A DNA stretch of 40,805 bases from Sphingomonadales bacterium (GTDB lineage: Bacteria > Pseudomonadota > Alphaproteobacteria > Sphingomonadales > Sphingomonadaceae). Under the pieces are notes generated by a model that was not told where the DNA came from, made no database searches, and saw nothing but the letters and a program-made list of their open reading frames with translations. The position numbers were made by a program, and so were the translations under genes. The stretch covers positions 1-40,805 of the forward strand of contig JANXUK010000115.1 of assembly GCA_025356275.1 (NCBI GenBank), written 5' to 3'. Below are positions 1 to 7,919 of this stretch, in pieces. Position 1 is the first letter of the stretch; each line of letters opens with the position of its first letter.

Positions 1-87
1 CGTCAGATCACCGAACTCAAAGTCCGCGCTGCAATCCTCAACCGCTTCTCGCAAATCGGCACACCGAATACCATCCGCGTCGCATAA
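1..87 (+). CDS. IS5-family transposase, C-terminal end (partial)
   Basis: The window opens inside an open frame that gives 28 residues, including ELKVRAAILNRF and ending NTIRVA, before a TAA at 85-87. The pattern 'ELxVRxAxLNxFxxxGxP' is what I recall from the extreme C-terminus of IS5/IS903-group DDE transposases. The call is supported by a matching terminal inverted repeat about 40 bp downstream. Only the tail is visible, so I cannot tell whether the element is intact. The frame is read from base 1 with no start codon in the window. Confidence 0.6.
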   Translation, partial: RQITELKVRAAILNRFSQIGTPNTIRVA

Positions 88-127
88 TAATATCAAATAA
101 TCAGCTCTTTACCCTCATACGGAGTTA

Positions 128-139
128 TGCAACAAAGCC
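128..139 (+). repeat. IS terminal inverted repeat (right)
   Basis: TGCAACAAAGCC reads on the other strand as GGCTTTGTTGCA, matching the start of IS903/IS5-type terminal repeats. It lies 41 bp past the transposase stop codon, the usual arrangement. The partner repeat is outside the window. Confidence 0.6.
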
Positions 140-392
140 CACTGGATGCCCGCTGCGCGCCGGGCGGCTTTGGCGCGTCACTGGCCTGCTTTGCAGGCTT
201 TGTCTTCGGTGGCTTCACGACGCGTTGCTGCCCTCACACGAGTTTGTTCGTTAATTAAAGGCCCTGGGGCGCAAACGTCAATAGCGTCGACACTATATGA
301 AAATGCGGCTGTGTGGGCGCATCTGCGGCGCGTTTCCAAGCCCCGGAAATCAGAATCACAGCGAATAATTCACTCTCGCCGTGAATATATCT
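140..392. other. Non-coding stretch between the IS end and the monooxygenase promoter
   Basis: About 250 bp with no convincing gene. A 105-codon plus-strand frame (146-463) crosses it, but its composition is unlike a protein and it runs through the palindromic operator and the ribosome-binding region of the next gene. The stretch may hold remnant DNA from the insertion event. The only clear signal is at its right edge, the palindrome at 393-410. Confidence 0.5.
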
Positions 393-410
393 TGTCAATC
401 TGCTTTGACA
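393..410. promoter_or_regulatory. Palindromic operator, copy A (before the luciferase-like gene)
   Basis: TGTCAA, six bases, TTGACA: a perfect inverted repeat of two 6-bp arms. It lies 70 bp upstream of the monooxygenase start at 481. The right arm is itself a consensus -35 hexamer, so a bound regulator would probably block RNA polymerase. The same arm-spacer-arm layout recurs at 20866, 27860, 27885, 30099 and 36110. The likely ligand is the MarR protein encoded at 34619, which is an inference. Confidence 0.7.
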
Positions 411-480
411 TGTTCATCATGTGGCCATTGGATCAAAGGGCTGCTCAAGCAGCATGCGCATAAGTCGCTGGAGGATTAAG

Positions 481-1677
481 GTGTCGAACCATCGATCGGA
501 CAATCTACGTTTTGGCAGCTTTATCGCTCCGTTCCATTCCGTCAATGACGACCCGACCCTTGCGCTTGAGCGGGATATGGACCTTGTCGAACATCTCGAC
601 CGCTTGGGCTATGACGAGGTGTGGATCGGGGAACATCATTCGGCCGGATATGAGATCATCTCATCGCCTGAGCTGTTCATCGCCAGCGCGGCGCACCGCA
701 CGAAACAGATCAGGTTCGGCACCGGCGTCAACTCCCTCTGCTATCATCAGCCGCTGATCCTCGCGGATCGGATCGTGCAACTCGATCATCATCTGCGCGG
801 CCGCCTGATTTTTGGTGCCGGGCCCGGGCAATTGCCGAGCGACGCCTTCATGCTGGGCATCAATCCGGCCGATCAGCGGCGCATGATGAACGAATCGCTG
901 GAATGCATCATCGATCTGTTCGAGGGCAAGACCGTCAATCGGGAAACCGACTGGTTCAAGCTGCGCGAAGCGCGGCTTCAGTTGCGTCCCTATCAGTCGC
1001 CGCGGATGGACATGTGCGTCGCCTGCGCGATCACGCCGACGGGGCCGGTCACCGCCGGACGGCTGGGCCTGGGCATGCTCTCGCTCGCCTCCGCCTCGTC
1101 GATCGGTTTCGATGCGCTGGGCCAGCATTGGGACGTCCATGCCGAAGCCGCCGCCAAGCACGGCAAGACAGTCAGCCGCAACAACTGGCGCGTCGTCGTC
1201 AACATGCATGTCGCCGAAACTCGCGAGCAGGCGCTTGCCGATCTGGAATGGGGCATCATGGATCTGCTCGGCTATATAAGGGGCGTCACGGGTCGCCATA
1301 CGGAGGACATGATCGGCAATATCCGCACGCCGAAACAGGCCGTGGAATTGCTGACGACGGACGGCATCGGCATTTTCGGCATCGCCCAGGCGGGAACGCC
1401 CGACGACATGATCGCCTATATCGAACGGTTGCAGGAACAGTCCGGCGGCTTCGGCTGCGTGATGTTCATGGCGCATAACAGCGCCAATTTCGCGGCGGTC
1501 AAGAAGAGCTACGAGCTGTTCGCACGCTATGTCATTCCGCATTTCCGGAAGAGCAACGAGAGCCGCAAGGCCTCGATCGAATGGACGCACGGCAACAGCG
1601 AAAAGACCTGGGGCGCGACAATCGGGGCGATGCAGAACGCCATCGCCTGCGGCGGGATGCACAGCCCCACGCAATAG
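481..1677 (+). CDS. LLM-class (bacterial luciferase-like) flavin-dependent monooxygenase
   Basis: A 398-residue protein of the TIM-barrel luciferase-like monooxygenase family. These enzymes use FMNH2 supplied by a separate reductase and O2 for Baeyer-Villiger, aldehyde or C-H oxidations. Family signs are the N-terminal barrel strand RFGSFIAPFH, DEVWIGEHHSAGYE (EHH at 51-53) and FGAGPGQLPSDAFMLG near 111-126. The GTG at 481 is chosen because GGAGG lies 6 bases upstream (470-474); the frame is open back to a GTG at 421 but has no ribosome-binding site there. It is a single-gene unit behind operator copy A, ending in a long hairpin shared with the convergent operon. No partner flavin reductase is adjacent. 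The substrate is unknown; a cyclic ketone or other ketone in this pathway is possible. Confidence 0.85.
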   Translation: MSNHRSDNLRFGSFIAPFHSVNDDPTLALERDMDLVEHLDRLGYDEVWIGEHHSAGYEIISSPELFIASAAHRTKQIRFGTGVNSLCYHQPLILADRIVQLDHHLRGRLIFGAGPGQLPSDAFMLGINPADQRRMMNESLECIIDLFEGKTVNRETDWFKLREARLQLRPYQSPRMDMCVACAITPTGPVTAGRLGLGMLSLASASSIGFDALGQHWDVHAEAAAKHGKTVSRNNWRVVVNMHVAETREQALADLEWGIMDLLGYIRGVTGRHTEDMIGNIRTPKQAVELLTTDGIGIFGIAQAGTPDDMIAYIERLQEQSGGFGCVMFMAHNSANFAAVKKSYELFARYVIPHFRKSNESRKASIEWTHGNSEKTWGATIGAMQNAIACGGMHSPTQ

Positions 1678-1714
1678 ATCCATCGCCCCCGTGCAGGGGC
1701 GATGGATCTATTGC
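1671..1714. terminator. 19-bp perfect hairpin between convergent genes (bidirectional terminator)
   Basis: A perfect 19-bp inverted repeat (1671-1689 with 1696-1714) encloses a 6-base loop. The left arm contains the last codons and TAG stop of the monooxygenase. It lies between convergent transcripts (+ ending 1677, - ending 1744), so it can serve both. Neither arm has a long T-run, so it may act as a terminator or as an RNA-stabilising structure. Confidence 0.65.
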
Positions 1715-1743
1715 ACCGGACCCCGGTCTTTACCCTCCGATTC

Positions 1744-3030
1744 TCACCTGCCGATCAACGCCTCCGTCGCCCGCGCCTCATTGCTCATATAATCATTGAA
1801 CGCCTGGAAGACGGACAGATCGACATCGGGCTCGAGGCCTTCGCCGAGCCGCAGCAGTTGCAGGCAGAACCAGCCCTGCTTGCCCCATGTTTCGATCTGC
1901 TGCGCCAGGGCCGGATCGGTTGCCGGATCAAGCGCGTCGGCGGCCATGTGAAGGCGATGCTCCCAGATCGGCCCCTCGGCGGTCTCGCCGGTCAGCAAAC
2001 GGCGAGGCAGATCCGGCTGGACACACATCGGCCGCCCCAACCCGATCAGATCGGTCGCCCCCGATGCGAGGGCCTGGCGCATGCCGGCGATCGTGCGGAA
2101 CCCGCCTGTCACCATGAACGGCATCGTCGCAGCCGGACGCAGCAAGGCGGCCGTTTCGAGGAAATACGCTTCGCGCGCGCGCGTGCTGTCCCGAATTTGC
2201 GTCTCGGATCCGGCTTCGCGGCCGGCCCCGATCATCACCAGCTGCTCGTAGGTGCCGCCGGACAGTTCCAGCAGATCGATATCCAGTTCGCCGAGCCACG
2301 CCGTGACCTGACGGGCCTCGTCATTGGTGAAACCGCCCCTCTGGAAATCGGCGGAATTGAGTTTGACGGCGACCGGGAAATCACTGCCGATCGCGGCCCG
2401 CACGGCCCGCACGGTTTCCAGCAGAAAACGCGCGCGGTTTTCCAGCGAACCACCCCATTCGTCGTCCCGCCGATTGGCGATCGGCGACAGGAATTGCGAG
2501 ATCAGATAGCCATGGGCGGCGTGAATCTGGACGCCGGTAAAGCCAGTGTCGCGGGCGACCGATGCGACATGGGCAAATCTGGCGATCAGGGCGCGGATCT
2601 CCGCACCCGTCGCCGCGCGCGGCTGGCCGAACCCGCCGCCGGGCACATCGAGGCGAATGGCGGACGGCGCCAGCGGATTCGGATTCAGGGCCTCGGGCGT
2701 CTGGCGGCCGGGATGATTGATCTGCATCCACAGATGATTGCCGCAACTGGTGCCGGCCGCCGCATAACGCTTCAGCGCCTCCAGCCCGTCATTGTCGTCG
2801 ATCGCGACATTGCCCGGCCGTTCCAGATGGGCACGATCCACCTGCACGTTCCCCGTGATGACAAGCCCCGCACCGCCTTCGCTCCACTGGCGATAGATCC
2901 GCTCGTGCCGGTCGGTTGCCCGGTTATGGGCATCGGCAAGGCCTTCGGTGAGCGCCGCCTTGCACAGGCGATTGCCGAGCACGGCGCCACAGGGCAGTTG
3001 CAGCGGCGTATCGATATCGGGGGCGCTCAC
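1744..3030 (-). CDS. NADH:flavin oxidoreductase, old yellow enzyme family
   Basis: A 428-residue FMN-dependent TIM-barrel ene-reductase. The signature HAAHGYLISQFLSP (H170, H173, Y175), followed by DEWGGSLENR, is the substrate and flavin site of the OYE/2-enoate reductase clan. The phosphate-binding region FMVTGGF and DLIGLGRPM are near the C-terminal end of the barrel. The length corresponds to the barrel only: the 4Fe-4S and FAD/NAD domains of 2,4-dienoyl-CoA reductase are absent. It would reduce an activated C=C bond of an enone, enoate or enoyl-CoA. It is the last gene of the minus-strand operon and overlaps the ligase stop (ATGA, 3027-3030), implying translational coupling. The substrate is not known. 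Confidence 0.88.
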   Translation of the reverse strand: MSAPDIDTPLQLPCGAVLGNRLCKAALTEGLADAHNRATDRHERIYRQWSEGGAGLVITGNVQVDRAHLERPGNVAIDDNDGLEALKRYAAAGTSCGNHLWMQINHPGRQTPEALNPNPLAPSAIRLDVPGGGFGQPRAATGAEIRALIARFAHVASVARDTGFTGVQIHAAHGYLISQFLSPIANRRDDEWGGSLENRARFLLETVRAVRAAIGSDFPVAVKLNSADFQRGGFTNDEARQVTAWLGELDIDLLELSGGTYEQLVMIGAGREAGSETQIRDSTRAREAYFLETAALLRPAATMPFMVTGGFRTIAGMRQALASGATDLIGLGRPMCVQPDLPRRLLTGETAEGPIWEHRLHMAADALDPATDPALAQQIETWGKQGWFCLQLLRLGEGLEPDVDLSVFQAFNDYMSNEARATEALIGR

Positions 3031-4661
3031 CTGTGGTTCTCCTTGAGCTTTTCGCGGTCGCGCAACGCGCGCCGTATGATTTTTCCGGTGTTCGTCGTCG
3101 GCAGCGAGTCGACGAATTCGATGATGCGCGGATATTCGTGACGGGCGAGCCGATCGCGTACGGAGGCGCGAATCTCGTCGGCGAGCGCTTCGCTGGGTTC
3201 GGCGCCGGGGGTCAGCACCACGAACGCCTTGATCACTTCGGTCCGAACGGCATCCGGAATGCCAATGGCGGCGGCCAGCGCCACCTGCGGATGCCGCACG
3301 ATGGCATCTTCGATCTCCGCGGGCCCGATCCGGTAGCCTGAGCTGGTGATCACGTCATCCGCCCGCCCGCGGAACCAGAAGAACCCGTCCTCGTCGCACA
3401 CCCCCAGATCGCCGGTGATCAGCCAGTCGCCGATGAATTTTTCCGCCGTTGCCTCTGGCTTCCGCCAATATTCCAGTAGCATCACCGGATCGGGCCGGCG
3501 AAAGGCGATATTGCCCAATTCGCCGGCGGGCAGGATGTCGCCCTCGTCATCGACGATTGCCGCGACATGGCCCGGCAGCGCGCTGCCCAGCGCGCCGATC
3601 CGCATGTGATCGAGGTTGGCGCAATTGCCGAGCACGACATTGCATTCGGTCTGCCCGAAACCCTCGTTGATGGTGACGTTGAGCAGCGCGTTCATCTCCT
3701 CCAGCAGGTCCTTGCCTACCGCCTCGCTGCCGCAGATGATGCTGCGCATGTCGAGGCCGTGGCGCCCACGCGGATCGGGAACCTGCCGGATCAGGCGCAG
3801 CACGCTCGGCGTCAGCAGCGCGTTGCGCACGCGGTGCCGGCCCATCATCGCAACCGCGCGTTCCGGATCGAAACCGGCCATGGGGAAGGTCAGCACCGGC
3901 ACGCCGTGGAACCAGGCCGGCATCAGCACGTCCATCAGCCCGGCCAGCCAGGACCAGTCCGCCGGCGACCACAGCAGATCATCGGTCTGCGGAAAGAAAT
4001 CGTAGAGGACTTCCAGCCCCGGCATGTGGCCGAGCATCGAGCGGTGGCCCTGCAAGGTGCCCTTCGGCCAGCCGGTCGTACCCGACGTATAGTTGATGAA
4101 GGCCGGCGTGTCGGGCGTCAGCGACAGCGTTTCGAAGCGATCCGAGGCCCGATCCATTGCGGCCAGCAGGGACAGCACACCATCGGCCTCGCCGTCGATC
4201 GAAAGGATGTGCCCCAGGTCCGGCGCCCGGGCGCCGGCTTCGACCGCGTTCGCCAGATTGGCGCCATCCGTGATGAGCAGCTTTGCCCCGCTGTCGTTCA
4301 ATCGATATTCGATCCCGTCCGCACCGAACAGGATCGAGGTCGGCACCGATATCAGGCCGGCCTTCCAGCAGGCGACATGGGCGATTGCGGTCAGGGGGTG
4401 CTGCGGCAGGAGCAGCAGGACCCGATCCCCCTGGGTGAGGCCGAGCCCGAGCAGGGCGTTGGCCAGCCGGTTGGCGTGGCGCTGTACGTCTTGGAAGCTG
4501 TAGTGTCTCACCACGCCATCGGCCTGGTGATGGATCAAGGCAGTCCGATCGGTGCCCGCATGACGATCGCAGACATCCCAGGCGATATTATAGCGTTGCG
4601 GCAGTCGCCAGCGGAAAGCCGCATAGACATCCGCATAGGTCGCCGCGCGCGTGATCAGCAT
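3027..4661 (-). CDS. Acyl-CoA synthetase (medium-chain, ACSM-like), AMP-forming
   Basis: A 544-residue member of the acyl-adenylate-forming superfamily, activating a carboxylic acid to its CoA thioester with ATP. The P-loop YTSGTTGWPKG is at 191-201, the adenine motif NEGFGQTE near 332-339, ITGDLG near 415-420, the hinge-region motif DDVITSSGYRIGPAEIE near 435-451, and the catalytic lysine in TNTGKIIRR is K527. The 'ITSSGYRIGP' variant is typical of medium-chain/ACSM ligases. The ATG at 4661 has GGGGAG about 8 bases upstream; earlier in-frame starts (4676, 4844) lack one and run into the preceding gene. It sits between the racemase-like gene and the reductase, and probably loads the pathway acid onto CoA. 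Confidence 0.9.
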   Translation of the reverse strand: MLITRAATYADVYAAFRWRLPQRYNIAWDVCDRHAGTDRTALIHHQADGVVRHYSFQDVQRHANRLANALLGLGLTQGDRVLLLLPQHPLTAIAHVACWKAGLISVPTSILFGADGIEYRLNDSGAKLLITDGANLANAVEAGARAPDLGHILSIDGEADGVLSLLAAMDRASDRFETLSLTPDTPAFINYTSGTTGWPKGTLQGHRSMLGHMPGLEVLYDFFPQTDDLLWSPADWSWLAGLMDVLMPAWFHGVPVLTFPMAGFDPERAVAMMGRHRVRNALLTPSVLRLIRQVPDPRGRHGLDMRSIICGSEAVGKDLLEEMNALLNVTINEGFGQTECNVVLGNCANLDHMRIGALGSALPGHVAAIVDDEGDILPAGELGNIAFRRPDPVMLLEYWRKPEATAEKFIGDWLITGDLGVCDEDGFFWFRGRADDVITSSGYRIGPAEIEDAIVRHPQVALAAAIGIPDAVRTEVIKAFVVLTPGAEPSEALADEIRASVRDRLARHEYPRIIEFVDSLPTTNTGKIIRRALRDREKLKENHR

Positions 4662-4689
4662 TACCGATCTCCCCATTCGTGGCCGGCGC

Positions 4690-5697
4690 TCATCCGCACC
4701 GCGGCGCGGGGGCCGGCTGGACGATGCCATCGACGGTGCAGAAGGATTGGCGCGCGATGGCCTGCTCATGCCCGGGCGCCTCGTGCATCGAGAGGACCGG
4801 CGCGAAACAGGCGTCACTGCCGGCGAAAACGTTGCACCACTCATCCCGTGTCCGCGTCACGAAGAGGGCTTCGAGCCGACGCCGCAGCAAAGGCCATGAT
4901 GACGGATCGTCGCGGCGGGCGAAATCAGCCTCGCCGGCGAGATCGAGCAGATCGAGAAGCTGGGCATAGAATTGCGGTTCCAGCGCCCCGATCGCGACAA
5001 ACCGGTGATCGGCGGTTTGATAGACGCCGTAGAATGGGGCGCCGCCGTCCAGCAGATTCGCCTCGCGCTGATCCGCCCGCCATGCGCCGCGCGCACTCAG
5101 TTCATAGAAGGCAGTCATGAGCAAAGCGGCGCCTTCGGCCATGGCACAATCGACAACCTGTCCGGATCCCGTGCGCTGGGCGTGGAGGAGGGCGGAGCAC
5201 ATCGCGAAGGCGAGCATCATGCCGCCGCCGCCGAGATCGCCCAGCAGGGCCAGCGGCGGAATCGGTCGCTCCGCCGGCCCGACGGCGTGCAGAGCCCCGC
5301 TCAAGGCGACATAATTGATATCGTGGCCCGCCCGATCGGCAAGCGGTCCCGTCTGGCCCCAGCCGGTCATCCGCGCGTAGACGAGACGGGGATTGTCGGC
5401 GAGCAGGGCATCGGGCCCGAGGCCGAGCCGCTCCATCACGCCCGGCCGAAAGGGATCGATCAAACCGTCGGCGGCTCCGGCGAGCGCCCGCAGCTTCGCG
5501 ACGTCGCCTTCATCCTTGAGATCGAGCTCGACGATGATGCGCGACCGCAACATGGTATCGCCCGCGCCTGTTACGGTTCCACGCCGTTCGATGCGGACGA
5601 CGTCGGCCCCATGGTCCGCGAGCAGCATGCCGGCAAACGGCCCCGGGCCGATCCCGCCCAGCTCGACGATCCGCAGGCCGGACAGCGGCCCCGCCAT
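4690..5697 (-). CDS. Family III CoA-transferase fold protein, probable alpha-methylacyl-CoA racemase
   Basis: A 335-residue CaiB/BaiF-family protein. It keeps all three residues that define the racemase branch as described for mycobacterial MCR and human AMACR: His in AGHDINY (H125), Asp in LLGDLGGGG (D154) and Glu in IGALEPQFY (E240). I therefore prefer alpha-methylacyl-CoA racemase, which interconverts 2R- and 2S-methylacyl-CoAs before beta-oxidation, over a CoA transferase. The ATG at 5697 is preceded by GAGG; the frame extends further upstream but would overlap the previous gene. It lies 19 bp after the acyl-CoA dehydrogenase and 28 bp before the ligase. It implies a methyl-branched acyl chain in the substrate. 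Some CaiB proteins with these residues may still transfer CoA. Confidence 0.82.
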   Translation of the reverse strand: MAGPLSGLRIVELGGIGPGPFAGMLLADHGADVVRIERRGTVTGAGDTMLRSRIIVELDLKDEGDVAKLRALAGAADGLIDPFRPGVMERLGLGPDALLADNPRLVYARMTGWGQTGPLADRAGHDINYVALSGALHAVGPAERPIPPLALLGDLGGGGMMLAFAMCSALLHAQRTGSGQVVDCAMAEGAALLMTAFYELSARGAWRADQREANLLDGGAPFYGVYQTADHRFVAIGALEPQFYAQLLDLLDLAGEADFARRDDPSSWPLLRRRLEALFVTRTRDEWCNVFAGSDACFAPVLSMHEAPGHEQAIARQSFCTVDGIVQPAPAPRCG

Positions 5698-5716
5698 CAG
5701 CACATTCCTCGCGACG

Positions 5717-6964
5717 TCATCGGCCGGCGACCGATACGTCACGCATGGCGGCCGGGAACATCGCATCGGTTGCGCAGAACCCTTTCAGCGCCTCCCGCGC
5801 GACCGTCACTTTATGGACCTCGGTCGGCCCGTCGGCCAGGCCCAGCAGATAGGAATGGTTGAGCCAGTCGGTGAACGGCATCGCCGTGGACAGCCCCAGC
5901 GATCCATGGATCTGGAGGGCGCGGGCCGATATGTCATGCAGCACCTTCGGCATCACAGCCTTCACGGCGGCGATATTCTGGCGGACGGCGTTCCAATCCT
6001 TGCTGCGATCGGCAAGCCACGCGGTTTCGAGAACCAGCAGCCGGAACTGGCGCAGTTCGACCCAGGAGTCGGCGATCTTCTCCTGCACCATCTGCTTGTC
6101 GGCCAGCCGCTCGCCCTTGGTAAAACGCGACAGCGCACGTTCGCACATCAGATCGAACGCGCGCGTGGCGAGCGCCAGCGTCCGCATGGCGTGGTGAAGC
6201 CGCCCGCCGCCCAGCCGGACCTGCGCCACGACGAACGCATCGCCGCGGCCGCCCAGCATATTTTCGGCCGGGACGCTGACGCCTTCGAATCGCACATGCG
6301 CATGATCGTCATCGGGTTCGCCATGGCAGCCATAGTTGCGCAGGATGGTTATGCCGGGCGTATCCGCCGGAACGATGAACATCGACATGCGCCGATAGGG
6401 CGGCGCATCCGGATCCGTGACCGCCATGACGATGTAGAAGGCGGCATAGCGTGCGTTCGAGGCAAACCATTTTTCGCCGGTGATCAGCCATTCGTCGCCT
6501 ATGGGCATCGCGGTGCAACGGAAGACCAGCGGGTCCGCGCCGCCCTGCGGTTCGGTCATGGCGAAACAGGAAACGATGTCGTTGGCGAGCAATGGCTCCA
6601 GGAAACGGGCCTTTTGTGCGTCGGTGCCGTAATGCGCCAGAATCTCAGCATTGCCGGTGTCCGGCGGCTGCGTGCCGAACACGATCGGCCCGAAGCGCGA
6701 ACGGCCAAGCTGTTCGTTCATCAGCGCCAGCTTCAACTGGCCATATCCCTTGCCGCCCAGATGCGGGCCGAGGTGACAGGCCCATAAACCCCGTTCCCGG
6801 ACCTGCTGCTGCAACGGCCGCACATGTTCGACAAAGGCGGGATCATGGATGTTCCACTGGCTGCCGAGCAGCTCGTCCAGAGGCTCCACTTTCTCGCGGA
6901 CAAAGCCGCTGATCCAGTCCAGTTCGACCTGGAAAGCGGGTTCGGTTTCGAAAGACCAGGCCAT
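5717..6964 (-). CDS. Acyl-CoA dehydrogenase, ACAD10/11-like
   Basis: A 415-residue flavoprotein with the three-part ACAD fold: N-terminal helices, FAMTEPQGGADP in the flavin-binding middle domain (near 134-144), and a C-terminal helical domain with ALQIHGSLGLST. Near the C-terminus the motif ADGPTEVHK has Asp where medium-chain dehydrogenase has its catalytic Glu. This Asp-containing 'DGP' pattern is typical of the ACAD10/ACAD11 branch. Those enzymes can oxidise acyl-CoAs and, with an APH-type kinase, dehydrate 4-hydroxyacyl-CoAs through 4-phosphoacyl-CoA. The ATG at 6964 has GAGGG about 8 bases upstream. The gene lies in the receptor/TetR operon; APH-type kinase genes are at 11177 and 15924. 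Confidence 0.87.
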   Translation of the reverse strand: MAWSFETEPAFQVELDWISGFVREKVEPLDELLGSQWNIHDPAFVEHVRPLQQQVRERGLWACHLGPHLGGKGYGQLKLALMNEQLGRSRFGPIVFGTQPPDTGNAEILAHYGTDAQKARFLEPLLANDIVSCFAMTEPQGGADPLVFRCTAMPIGDEWLITGEKWFASNARYAAFYIVMAVTDPDAPPYRRMSMFIVPADTPGITILRNYGCHGEPDDDHAHVRFEGVSVPAENMLGGRGDAFVVAQVRLGGGRLHHAMRTLALATRAFDLMCERALSRFTKGERLADKQMVQEKIADSWVELRQFRLLVLETAWLADRSKDWNAVRQNIAAVKAVMPKVLHDISARALQIHGSLGLSTAMPFTDWLNHSYLLGLADGPTEVHKVTVAREALKGFCATDAMFPAAMRDVSVAGR

Positions 6965-6998
6965 TACCCGGCCCTCGGCAAGGTCATCATCGGATACA

Positions 6999-7916
6999 TC
7001 ATGCCGGAGGCGTCAGCGAGATGCGCCAGCTCGAGCCGTGCGAAACGAGCCAGCCCGCGGTGGGCGTCGGAAAATGGGTTCCCAAGATCAGAATCGGGCG
7101 ATCGGCGTTGCGCCCGAAAAAGTCGCGGCGTGTCTCGCCGCTCATCGTGCTGCTCCAGTCGACATGAGCCCCCAGTTCCGGAAAGGCGCATTGCAGCGGA
7201 TGATGCACCATATCGCCGGTGATGATGGCTTCCTGGCCGCCTGACCGGATATGCACGCTGACATGGCCGGGCGTGTGGCCGGGGGTCGGCTCCAGCCAGA
7301 CTCCCGGGGTGATTTCATGATCGACCTCGACCAGCTGATGAAGGCCGGCATCGATGATGGGGAGCACCGAATCCCCCATGACCATACCGACCTGGAGCAG
7401 TTGCGCGGCATGGTCGTCGCCGGCCTCGCTCAGCCGCTGCTCCTCTTCCAGCTCATGCCGCCAGTGATCCCATTCGATACGGCCGAAAAGATAGCGCGCG
7501 TTGGGGAAGCTCGGAATCCACCGGCCATTTTCGAGGCGCGTATTCCAGCCGACATGATCGACGTGCAGATGCGTGCAGATCACGGTGTCGATCGTCTCGG
7601 GCGGGAAACCCGCCGCCGCCAGATCCTGGAGGAACGTCCCCTGGCGCATGTTCCACGCCTCGGTATGGCGCTGCTTGTCATTGCCGAGGCACGTATCGAC
7701 CAGGATACGGCGCCCATCGGCCTCCACGATGAAGGCATGAACCGAAACCAGCAGCTCGCCGGTCGCCGTCGCAAAATGCGGCTGCATCCAATCCTGGGCC
7801 AGCACCGTTTCAATCTCGATATCGAACAGGAACTGGGGCGTGATCGTGAAATCCGCCATATCCACGATCCGCGTCACGCGCACATCGCCGATCCGCCAGC
7901 TTGCAGGAGCTTCCAT
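6999..7916 (-). CDS. Metallo-beta-lactamase-fold hydrolase, lactonase-like
   Basis: A 305-residue MBL-fold protein with a complete two-metal site: THLHVDHVG (H116, H118, D120, H121), TPGHTPGH (H214/H218), TGDMVHHP (D235) and LGTHF (H281). The arrangement and length resemble the AttM/AiiA-like lactonase group more than glyoxalase II or arylsulfatases. A lactone ring-opening role is therefore plausible but not proven. No signal peptide is seen, so it is cytoplasmic. The ATG at 7916 has AAGGA upstream and follows the TetR stop by 3 bp. If the substrate is a gamma-lactone, the product would be a 4-hydroxy acid, suited to the ligase and the ACAD10/11-like enzymes of this cluster. Confidence 0.85.
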   Translation of the reverse strand: MEAPASWRIGDVRVTRIVDMADFTITPQFLFDIEIETVLAQDWMQPHFATATGELLVSVHAFIVEADGRRILVDTCLGNDKQRHTEAWNMRQGTFLQDLAAAGFPPETIDTVICTHLHVDHVGWNTRLENGRWIPSFPNARYLFGRIEWDHWRHELEEEQRLSEAGDDHAAQLLQVGMVMGDSVLPIIDAGLHQLVEVDHEITPGVWLEPTPGHTPGHVSVHIRSGGQEAIITGDMVHHPLQCAFPELGAHVDWSSTMSGETRRDFFGRNADRPILILGTHFPTPTAGWLVSHGSSWRISLTPPA

Positions 7917-7919
7917 CGC

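Larger units (their letters stand above)
1..139 (+). mobile_element. Right end of an IS5/IS903-type insertion sequence
   Basis: The transposase tail (1-87) is followed by a short AT-rich stretch. The sequence TGCAACAAAGCC at 128-139 is the reverse complement of GGCTTTGTTGCA, the kind of terminal inverted repeat found on IS903/IS5-group elements (IS903 begins GGCTTTGTTG). I place the element's outer edge at 139. The left end and the target-site duplication lie outside the window, so the exact edge is inferred. Confidence 0.6.

Noticed and set aside
146..463. 105-codon plus-strand frame after the IS end
   Set aside because: Its translation has no recognisable fold, it covers the operator at 393-410 and the next gene's promoter, and it has no ribosome-binding site.
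1702..3141. 479-codon plus-strand frame opposite the OYE gene
   Set aside because: It is an antisense shadow of GC-rich coding sequence, made of Arg/Pro/His-rich residues without motifs; the OYE signature on the minus strand is clear. The same applies to the long antisense frames at 661-1683, 3567-5120, 11111-12622 and 18034-19536.
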